Shown here piece after piece: positions 21,801 to 32,964 of a stretch of DNA of 64,000 bases. The stretch comes from Allolobophora icterica (lineage: Eukaryota > Annelida > Clitellata > Crassiclitellata > Lumbricidae). A program made the position numbers and the translations under genes. Under the pieces are notes generated by a model. It was given only the letters and a program-made list of their open reading frames with translations, had not been told where the DNA came from and made no database searches. Position 1 is the stretch's first letter; each line of letters starts with the position of its first letter. Location: NCBI GenBank assembly GCA_963556255.1, contig OY744608.1:35229599-35293598 (forward strand), read 5' to 3'.

Positions 21801-24800
21801 TAATTGTTATGCAAAAATATATATCTGATTTGGCCTAATTTTAGTAAAATTGCGACTTGGACAATAGGTAACAATGAAAGACTTTTTTGGAGGATTCACA
21901 ATTGCGGTAATGTATCAGGATTTTTTATATGTTGTCCTATACTAAAGCCAAAGATCCTCAAAAGTAATTACAGTCTGCCTCTAGAATCGTAAGTGTTGCC
22001 GGCGACACTGACCGATGCCATGAGTTCGTTCTCTCACCACCCATCATGACCCATGTCCATGCATTCTAGGTGCATCGTGTACTGAAGAACCTGAAATCAC
22101 ATGTCTTTAACAACTGACCTAGCACCGAAACGGACCAAACAATCTCTGGCTATTTCACTTGATTTGATTTAGCGCCCGTGTTAAGTTGGTCTCTTTGACG
22201 TGGATTTCTTGTATCGTTGAGAAATTTAGGAGATTTGCATGACATTCTGCGACCGGGCAATCATACATTCGACTCTGCAGTGAAGAGCTTCTGGTCGGCA
22301 CCAACTAGCCGTGTGCTCTCGAAAGTTTCTTGTTTATCGACGATCTACTCTGTGGCGTAGCTAGCTTATCATGGGCCCGGATGCAGGGGTCCCGCATGGC
22401 TCAGTGTTTAATCTATTCCCCCTCTTCTGGGAGGAGAAACAAGGTTTCTGGGGGGCCAACCAATTTGTCAGAATTTGTAAACTTTCATCCTGACTTTTAC
22501 AACTTGCATCTTCATAAAAAAGTTGATGACCTTTTTTTAGTCATTCGTCCAACTTTTTCAACTTTTCCTATAAGAATTAAAGAATTACTCTCTCAAAAAA
22601 GTTTTTTGACCTTTTTTTTACTCATTCGTCCGACTTTTTCCAGTTTTCCTATAGGAATTACACTCTCAAAAAGGTTGATGACCTTTCTTTAGGGATTCGT
22701 CTCTCAAAAAAGTATATTACTCACCTCTCGGGGGAAACCATGTATCGCCATGTATCCTGTGGGGGTTGCCTCCCCAAAAGGTCTCTACATTATGATATTG
22801 CTGGCCTCTGGGGGAAACATCAATCCTGGGGGGACATCCCCCCAAAGACGTCTAGATTAAACACTGCGCATGGCTCCTGTTTGGTCCTGTAAGGCCGGTA
22901 GCCTTGCGTTCTTACCAATATTGTCATAGACCCATGTGTATGTCATCCGCCACCTAGGCCTAAAGTCTAACTCGAGGTCTTAGGTCACAGTCATAAAATT
23001 GCGTAATAATTCGCTATGCAATAATTCGCTATTGTACAGATAAATCAGTAATCAATAACCAAAATTAGTTATTCCGTTCACTCATATAAACTCTGAAGAC
23101 ATCATGCAATGTGACTGTCGTGACTCGAGACACAAAAACAAGGTAAAAGGAGTTCAGAACGGTGGCTGGCAGCTGGCTATCAATCAATAACCAATCAATA
23201 ACAAAACTCCATAAACTCACGTAAACTCTGACCGTTGTGACTTGAGACATAAAAAGAAGGTAAAATGAACTGGTAGCTGGCCATTCTAAAAGTAAAGTAA
23301 GGGTATTGTAAGTGTGTCGACTGTCGAAACATTCGAACATCACAACTACTAGATCTGTCACCAAATAAGCAGCAATGTGAATTAGATTAATTGTAAAAAG
23401 AAACTTTGAACTGTGGTTATAAAAAATTGTCTGGTGTCTCTGTGGGCCCCTGGAGGTCGTGAGCCCGAGTTCCTTGACCACTGGTCCCCCTGCATATTAT
23501 GATAGCTATGCCACTGGATCTACGAATTGTTTGGACAGCATGAACTCCGAAGTGAAGGCAATTACAGAAATTATGGCGTAAGCTTACGTGGAATTGGGTG
23601 ACCCGTCAAAAGCGCCCACGACAAAAGCGCACCCAACAAATGCGCCACAGAAAATCCCGACAATTGCGCCATATTTTAGCGACAAATGCACCCCGACAAT
23701 TACGCCACATAATTTGTTCCACGTGCTGGCATGATGCATGAAGGATTGTATTTGATTAACACGCGTCGGCCTCTGTTAACGATTACTTAAACGATTAGAA
23801 TATATTCTGAGGACATTTGAGAAATTAAAAATTCGCATTCTTAAGGGCCCTTCTATTGGACTAATTGCCGTACAATTTCTATATCTGGGTCATTCTTTCA
23901 ATTCGGTTCAATATTATGTCCCAAACATGTTTGAAAGCGGATACGTAATAATGTCATCAGATTAGATCAAAATACTTTACTACGTAAATATAAAAATGTT
24001 ATTTGACTTAAAATGTCTTAAACAATAATCAATATCGTAACATACGGAACAGTGAAATAGTTTTGTAATCAGCAGGGTACAGTAAGTAGCGTGTCCCTTC
24101 TACATTTGGCGGTAATAATCTTGATCATTCTACTCAAACAGTGTGTAATTTCTGCGTGTTTGTAAAATATTCACATAACATCATGTGCTGGCCGTAATGT
24201 AAGTTAATTTTACTTTCTTGGATCAGAGCTTATAACAGTAATATTTCTTTGAAAATGAGAGTCCCTAGGAATTTTGTCAAATCTGTTACTTTCAACTATT
24301 ATTAACATTCTGGATGGCATCTTGATATGTTTAGCTTTATTTAATTCATCAGATGGAGTACTTCTGTGCGGTTTAAAATTGATGGGAAGATTGGATGATT
24401 TCATGTATGTTTTATAGTTCTAAAATTTCCGTTTTTATTTTTTTTACATCGTACATTTGGAGTATGTCAACTCTGTTACCGAAGTATGACCTTGATAATG
24501 CCTATATGCAGTCTTGTTGTCAAGACCTTAAACCTCAAGATCAAGACCAAGACCAAGACCTTGAACCTCAAGACCAAGACCAAGACCAAGACCTTGAACC
24601 TCAAGACCAAGACCAAGACCAAGACCTTGAACCTCAAGACCAAGACCAAGACCAAGACCTTGAACCTCAAGACCAAGACCAAGACCAAGACCAAAAAAAT
24701 CACAGTCGTATCCAGACTTCTATTCCTTGCTAAAAATTGTCCAGTCGGACTACTCGTTATTTTAATGAAAACATGAGTTTTTTCATTTATTCAAGCAAAA

Positions 24801-27800
24801 CAACTCTAAGTGGAGACTGCAGAGAATTCCGAATTCGCATTTACAAAAGTCCTTCATGCGAAATGTTATTCCAAATGCCTGTTGAATTTTATAAAAACCA
24901 ATTTGCTCAGAATTTTCTGACCAAGACGTGACCTGTGGGGCCTCATAAAAATTCTGCCATGTGAAAAAACACGGTCTAATTAGTGCTGAAATCGCTAGCA
25001 CACAAAGCAGCTTTTCAAGAACCGGATGTAAATGTATTTATCATGAGTATATTGAAATCATTCCATGTTAAAGAAATTGTCAAAATAATTGTCCAAAACA
25101 ACAGTGAACCCTCATTCACACCGTGTAAATACTAAAGCAATAACTGTATGAGTAATTATTGGATAAATTTTTAAAATTCTTGCCGTTTGTTAAAATTAAT
25201 GACTGTTCATATTGACAAAAGTCTTGGTCTTGGTCTTGCAAAACCAAGACCAAGACTTTGAACCTCAAGACCAAGACCAAGACCAAGACCTTAAACCTCA
25301 AGACCAAGACCAAGACCAAGACCTTTGGTCTCAAGACCAAGACCAAGACCAAGACTTTTAAAAACGAACTCGAGTGCACTCGAGACCAAGACCTTGGTCT
25401 CGAGGACAACAAGACTGCCTATATGTTTACGATTTTTCTTTCAGAAATCGTGCTATACAAGTAATCCAAAGTCTGAAGATTAAAGTCAGTGATATTAAGA
25501 GGAAGCATAATGCCATAAACTTTTTTTGCGTCAAATGTCATACTCTGTTACCGTCATACCCTGTTACCGCGCTGAGATACAGAGTTGACTTGTCTGTAAC
25601 AGAGTTGACCAAACATAGTTCTGCTGTAGTTTCTGGTCATATCTAAGCATATTCCCCAATCGTGATTGATGTTTGTTATCAACATGTTATGAGGTATGGC
25701 CACATAGGCGTAATTTGTGGGCAGTACAAAGGGTACCCGTACCCCGACTTTTTAGACTGAGGTACCGCACCCAAAGCATATCACTAGTTTGTTATTGTGC
25801 TTTCCCAGAGATTGCAGTCTCCGCCTTGCTTCGAGTATGTAGACAGAATGAAGAATATGTACCACAAAAATACGAAAGTACTTAGATACACAGGTAAACC
25901 GAGAGCCAGACGAACTGAGTTACGGGCAGTCAGACAAGCAGACTTTCAGCCACACAGGTCACCCGACAGACTGACCGCCGTGACCAGCACGCAGACAGCA
26001 GGCGCCACAGATCTGGGCCACGGCTACAGTCTTTCTGGAAAGATCTAACATCGCCTTCACTCTCCGTGTTATTGTTTTTGATCTTAGTCATATCGGGATC
26101 AGGAGACGTAGGTCAAATCGCAAGCTTCTATATCCTTCATCAATTAGAAATCCGTACATGGACCAACACTCATTTTGTCGACCTTGATATGACTCCTCAC
26201 TCCGAAGTCTCCTCATAATCTCAGAATCAATAACTGTCCTTGGTTAAATGGATAAATTTGTTCTAAAACGAAAACAAGTGGATAACAGTATAGACGATAA
26301 AATTGCCATTATAGTGGTAAGCTCATCAGCGTTTCATAATCAGTTACTGACAGGGCAATATGTCCAAAATGGTCTCCATGCGAAAAGCGAAAGTGGAGAA
26401 GAAATTGGTATTCCCCACTTTTTAGACCAAAGTTACGCCCCTGTATGGCTAAATTAACTGTATTATTACTGTGTTACTATTGCACTTGAGTGTGAATATA
26501 TAGCATGCTTGTCAACTCTGTTACCTTATTGTCAACTCTGTTACGGGCCTTTGACACTTTAAAACAGTTTCTAGGTATTATACGAAGACGATGAATGTCA
26601 TAAACTTAAATAGTGTGCATTACAGTCATGTACTCCTGCAAGTTTCATTACTAACTGAGTTGTGGTCATTTGTCTACTGCTGAATCTATGCCATGCTTGA
26701 TATGCATAGTACACAACATTTGTAATGATAATTGTTTAATAAATATATTGGCTATTTTTCAGTTTCATTTTTGATGTTAGTTTAACATGGGGACACTTAT
26801 TGCTACTCGGAACACCATCCTTGTAAATATGTAATAACTTCTACCTAGCCACATGCTACCATGATTGTCGGTAACAGGGTTGACGAGTTAACGACAGACA
26901 TACTAACTTTGACGCGGATCACATCTCTATGAGTAGTCTTTAAGCCTGCATATTTTGCATCAAACCCCAGCAGTATCATATATATCCATATACCGTGTCA
27001 AATTTTCTTTAAAAAATACTTCAAAAAATATTTTTCCACAGTCTGTTTTGCACTCGATTACAGGAATTACCTATCTGCAGTACTATGGAAGTCATCAAAT
27101 CTCAACAAGGTTAAGACAGCATTCTTTTCGAAGGTCATAAACACAGAAGAGCTAGAACGAATCAGATTTTCACAGCGTCTTGGCGAAGTAGAGCTAAGAA
27201 GAGTCTACTCTGGTAGAGTTAAAGAGCAAGTTGACGGTACATTGAACGAAATTTCGTCACATGGCCACGCTCCCGATCCTGCTCGTAACGAAACAAAGTT
27301 TTCATCTACATGTATGTATTAAAAACTCGTGCACGGGGGCACGTTTGTCGCGGCGCGTTTGTCGGGGCTCATTTGTCATGGGCGCTTTAATCGGTGTACC
27401 GTGGAATTGACATAAGTAGTTTACTGATTACTTTGCCGACAGGAAACATTGTTTAGATGCACAATTGATGTCTTCAGTTTGTTGTCTATTTCATTCTTAC
27501 ATACATGGATTAATTGTGTTCATGTATGCGTATATGTAGGGCCATATACAATTTGTGTTTGTTATATATCATAGTGTTTTACGATGCCTCAATACCTGCA
27601 GCTTCGTTATGGCGGAAGGCGTATTCGCACCTGGATGGCCATACTCTACATGATCCTGACCGTCATCTCCCAAATATCGGTAAGTGACTCAGTATTTTAA
27701 GCTCTGCGCATCATGGACGTAGTAGCATATAAGGCATTATATACAATCTCCGACGCTGCTTTTCCGAGATTGTCCGTTAGGGCTAAACTTCTTTTGCAAT

Positions 27801-30425
27801 TCTTTCCTTGTTCCATTTTTTCTATCTTTCCATGTCTTCAACTTTGTTGTTCAAGTCCATGGGGCAGGCTGATTAATTCAACGTATAATTATCTGTCTGT
27901 CCGCCTATCTGTGTGCCTGTCTGTCCGCCTATACCTGCCTGTCTGTCAGCCTGTTTGTCTGTCTGTCTCATCAGACTCATTTAGGTCTATTTGTTTTGAA
28001 TTAGGGTCAACTCTATGCTGGCACCGTTTTCGTGCAGCAGATCTTCAAGTGGAATGTCTACATCTCGATAATCGCCATACTTGCTGTAACCGGCATTTTT
28101 ACTATAATCGGCAAGTACTTGAATCGAAGCTATACGCAGATAGACTCAAATACAGCAGACACAAAGACACATAATTTTATACACAATGAGACACAACGAG
28201 AACCTTAGACAGGTAGATAGGCCTACGCAACAACGAATTGGCAAAATGTATTCACTGTCGACATGAGTGCCTCCTTAAATCCAAACAACACGCCTACGTA
28301 AAGGCCCATCATCAAAAGAAACTTTAGTTCGGCTTCTAAGCAATTGAAATTTGTTAGCCAAATTTATGTTACATTTAATCAATTATAGACAATTAGCTAA
28401 TCTGATTAATGTATAAGTACGAACGATATTTAGGCCTACAGTGCCGGATTTAGGCAGAAGCTAAAAAATGCTACAGCTTAGCATTAGGGCCTCACAATCC
28501 TCAGGGTCTAAAAAAATGTAGAATTTCTTGGGGAGTTTTTAAAACATTTTATGTTTGTTGTGTTTATATAGAATATGATAAAACTTTTTATACGGCCTAT
28601 GTAGCAAATTTAATCTCGAACGAGTAAATGCATTCATTTGAAAACAATTTGAATTTGTAACTTTAAATGCCTAGCTATTAAATAATTAAAAGGCATATAT
28701 GTTTTCAAGTTTTATTAGACCTTCTGGTGCAATTTTGTAACAGAGGACCCTAAACTTCATATAGCCTAGGACTTCACCAAATCAAAATCCGGCACTGGAT
28801 ATTTAATATAGTAAAAGCCTCACATGATATACAACCCGTTTGAGACTGTTCTTTAAATCTATGTGTTTCGAATCGGAATCGGGTTGCCAACTTTTGCTTT
28901 TGCCAATCCTGGACGCCTGCATAGTCACTATAATTATGCCATTACCAGTTTACCCTCTTTACATCACTGTATGTAACGAATGTTGCGTCAACCTAATGTA
29001 GGATCGACAGTCCACTGAGACTTGTCGTTAAAATTACAGTCAGATCATCAAGAGACAATAATATTAGTGGCCTATGTATAAACTTAGAATCAACTTCAAG
29101 AGCGAAACGTTTATTAAATTCCAGTAACCTACGAGGCTTATGGGCCCAGCACGAGCGAAATTCATATGTGCATGCATGGGCATCTGGAGGGAGGCCAAGG
29201 GGCATTCACCCCCACGAGATTTTGCAAATATTAAAAAAATTAAATCTGTTGATTATTATGATTATTAAAACAGTCCCAACACGATTTTTTTTTCAACGCG
29301 AAAAACACTAAATTATTTAGGTAAAGTTCTTGGCCATTATTTATTTTTAAAGTTGTCACGTGTTCTGTGTTCATAAATAGCTATTCTATGCAAAAACGTC
29401 ATTTTGCTCCCTCTAACAAATTTTGCCCCACTAAAAAGTTTCTCCCCCCCCTTCAAAAATTCCTGCGGACGCCCATATGTGCAAGCAGATTGCATATGAC
29501 GTGGATATTTACTCAAAGTTCCAAGAAAATTTATGATCAATTCGGGACACGGGGCGCACAAGTCCGAATCCGGGACCGTCCACTGAGTGTCCAGGCGAAT
29601 CCTGGACGGTTGGCAGCCCCCTAGTCTCAAAATATGAATGACAGCACAAACAGCAACGATGCTGATAATTATTCTTTAACCTGCTGGAAAGTTTAAAATT
29701 CTGTTCTTCTTGTGTCTTGTTACATTGTTGACGGGGCGGTGAGACAGCGGACTGACTCGCTCATAAGCCGAGGCCAAGAAAACGACAGCATTCAGGCTTT
29801 AGATTGATATAGACTACATAACATGACACGTGTACCAGGACTGCTCTTGAAATCTCAAGCATTTCTCCATTATCTTTTCGCTATGTATAGTCCGTGGAGA
29901 AGTATACTTTCTTGGATCTCTTAACTTCAGATTTAGGTATTTAAAGCTGATTCAATTGTATTCCTGTAGGTAGTAGTAGTTTCATTTTAACGACGCTGTG
30001 TCATAACAAAGATGATTAGCGTCGCCCTCCTCCTTTACCCAGGCTTGGGACTGGCACTGTCAGAGTACGAAAAGTGGCGGAGTTTCTTCCTGTAGGCTAC
30101 ATGCTGGCTATTTATAATCAGTTCTTATCTTTGAGTGTACGTCTCAGTCATGGCAGTCAATTGAAATGTTTTGTGTTGCGTTAATAGGAGGACTGACGGC
30201 GGTCATTTGGACGGACACCATCCAAACTATCATACTACTTGGAGGAGCGACTACAGTCGCTGTTTTTGGTAAATTCCGCATTGTACATGTATGTATTGTC
30301 GCTTGACAAATAGTGTTCAAGTGTCACTTGAACATGGCATGCTGTGAGCAGTCCAGATGTTTGAATTATGTCCAGCATAATACCATGACCAGCAACGTTG
30401 GCACTTCGTGTTGATTCTTTGAATT

Positions 30426-30493
<68 letters not shown>

Positions 30494-32088
30494 TATGGGC
30501 GTTCGGAAAGGGAAGGGGGCATTCCCCCGGATTTTGAAAGTTGTCATATTTGCTGTGTTCATGAATAGCTTTTCCATGCTAAAAAGTCATTTTGCCCCTT
30601 CCTAGAAAAATTTTTGTCCCCTAGAAAAATTCCCCCCCAGAAGAATTCCTGCGGACGCCCATTTGTGAATGTATCAGGATATTTATATAGCGCCATTTCC
30701 TCTTCATATATTGAATTTGAATGAGCCTATTTGGAGTTATTGATATTACGAATTAACAGAAAGTCTTGCTTTGGCGTGACACACAGGCGCACTCAGAAGA
30801 AAGTGAAAGATTCGAGTCTTAGCCTAGTAGTTATAAGTGCCATCGTTTGTGCTAAAAAAAGGCTCTATTATCACCTACTGCCATGCATGGCTTAACTTTT
30901 ATCTTAGGCGACTGTTACGCCTCTTCTGAAATCGGAATACTTCACTTATGAATGCGGAAGATAGTTTAATTGGCACATTCAAAATGCGACGTTGACTCAA
31001 GACTTTAATTAGCACAACACTCATCGATAGCAATAATAGCCTACATAAATATACCATTATCATCAGCAGATGATCAGCTGGTCATTAAATGTCAGAGACA
31101 ACAGTCGCTGCGGTATAATTTTCATCTTAGACCCTGGATTGTGTTTTTGACTTTTTAGTAGCTCAGGCCTCGGCCAGAGATTGGCTTTCTGGCGCTGGTC
31201 TCTGCCTCAATATTTCTCAGTGTAGAGTCGAAAGAAAGGGCTGACTTGTGATGCAGTTTTGAACGTTGTCATTGATCATACAGTGCCTTATTTAGAGTGA
31301 TGGCAAGGATGTCAAAGTCATTTTCCAGGATGTTCTTGTTTCTCTTCTTTTTTATATTCCATGACTGATTATTTGGTCTTCTGCTCTCTTCACTGTGTCC
31401 GTGTGATCTTATTTCGTCTATAATTGCTATCATACAATTATGTTTCCTTACGAAACAGCCAATACCTTTTCCTCGGCGGAGCTTTCTTTGTTCCTCTGCA
31501 GGAATTATCGACTAGGTAGATTTCGCTTTTTATGGTACGATCCATGGGCGGCGATCCCGGGGGTGGAGGGGGACAATACACCACCTTTGAGAGTGGGGGG
31601 ACACACCACACATTTGCCTCCTCGAAATTTTGAAAAAAACACAAAAAAGTCAACAAATTTTGAAAAAAATTTAAGCGAAAAAATATGTGACCTCTTTTTT
31701 GACCAGTTCAGTTCAAAACGCTTTTTTGACCAGATCAGTTCAAAGGTGTCCCCACCTGTCAAACAAGATCGCCGCCACTGGTACGATCGAGTTGTCCACG
31801 TTAACCGTTCTGAATGGTTCTGCTCGATGTTGATTTAACGCATTCATCCAAGCGCTACAGGTGTGTGCGATAGTCCAGGAGTCAACGTGCTTCTTGTTCT
31901 TGTTCTTGTTCTTCTTCTTCTTCTTCCTCTTCTTCTTCTTCTTCTTCTCCTCCTCCTTCTCCTTCTCCTCCTTCTCCTTCTCCTTCTCCTTCTCCTCCTC
32001 CTCCTCCCTCTCCCTCTCCTTCTCCTTCTCCTTCTCCTTCTCCTCCTCCTCCTCCTCCTCCTCCTCCTTCTCCTTCTACTTCTACTTC

Positions 32089-32120
<32 letters not shown>

Positions 32121-32199
32121 CTTCTTCTTCTTCTTCTTCTTCTTCTCCTTCTCCTTCTCCTTCTCCTTCTCCTTCTCCTTCTCCTTCTCCTTCTCCTTC

Positions 32200-32231
<32 letters not shown>

Positions 32232-32907
32232 CTTCTTCTTCTTCTTCTTCTTCTTCTTCTTCTTCTCCTTCTCATTCTTCTTCTCCTTCTCCTTCTTCTT
32301 CTTCTCCTTCTCCTTCTCATTCTCCTTCTCCTTCTAGTTCTCCTTCTCCTTCTCCTTCTCCTTCTCCTTCTCCTTCTCCTTCTCCTTCTCCTTCTCCTTC
32401 TCCTTCTCCTCCTCCTCCTCCTCGTCCTCCTCCTCCTCCTCCTTCTTTTTCTTCTTCTTCTTCTTCTTCTTCTTCTTCTTCTTCTTCTTCTTCTTCTCCT
32501 CCTCCTCCTCCTCCTCCTCCTCCTCCTCCTCCTCCTCCTCCTCCTCCTCCTCCTCCTCCTCCTCCTCCTCCTTCTTCTTCTTCTTCTTCTTCTTCTTCTT
32601 CTTCTTCTTCTTCTTCTTCTTCTTCTTCTTCTTCTTCTTCTTCTTTGACAGGTGACCAATTGCGATGGGTCTTTTTTCGATTTCTTCTGCATCTTCCGTA
32701 AGATCTTGATGACCTATATTTGGACCTGGATTTCATGCTGTCAGGTCGTATCGAGCGCCTCTTATGAGTTTACCTTTGAGTGGCGCTATATAAATTTGCA
32801 ATTTATAATTACAATTAAAATTACACATATACACTTATGCGAAAACATTTGCGGCAGTAGAGGGTTGTGATCACATGACTTCTCCTTTGAAAACCGAGTA
32901 ACTAGCC

Positions 32908-32964
<57 letters not shown>

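Larger units (their letters stand above)
23597..27400. mobile_element. Mutator-like element, 3.8 kb, in intron 4
   Basis: Left end GGTGACCCGTCAAAAGCGCC pairs with the right end, which reads GGTACACCGATTAAAGCGCC on the minus strand. Both continue with ACGACAAA/ATGACAAA-type repeats built around GCGCC. The flanking 9-mer GTGGAATTG is identical at 23588-23596 and 27401-27409. A 9-bp duplication with long inverted ends is typical of Mutator-like elements. Inside are a FLYWCH-like remnant near the right end, copies of a GTCAACTCTGTTACC motif, and a nested hAT element. No intact transposase. Confidence 0.75.
28111..30187 (+). other. intron 6, GC-AG type
   Basis: Starts GCAAGT and ends TTAATAG. The nearby GT four bases downstream would shift the reading frame. 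Holds two MITEs, listed separately, and otherwise unassigned sequence. Confidence 0.8.

Noticed and set aside
24395..24776. Asp/Gln- and Lys/Thr-rich frames around 24.5 kb
   Set aside because: Both arise from the 33-bp CAAGAC-type minisatellite of the nested element and differ only by reading frame.
28111..28118. GT donor at 28114-28115 for intron 6
   Set aside because: It would leave the wrong phase and disrupt the conserved [12 protein letters not shown] junction; the GC donor keeps it.
31844..32736. Arg-, Leu-, Phe/Ser- and Glu/Gly-rich open frames on both strands
   Set aside because: Translation of CTT/CTC repeats. No non-repeat coding sequence is attached.
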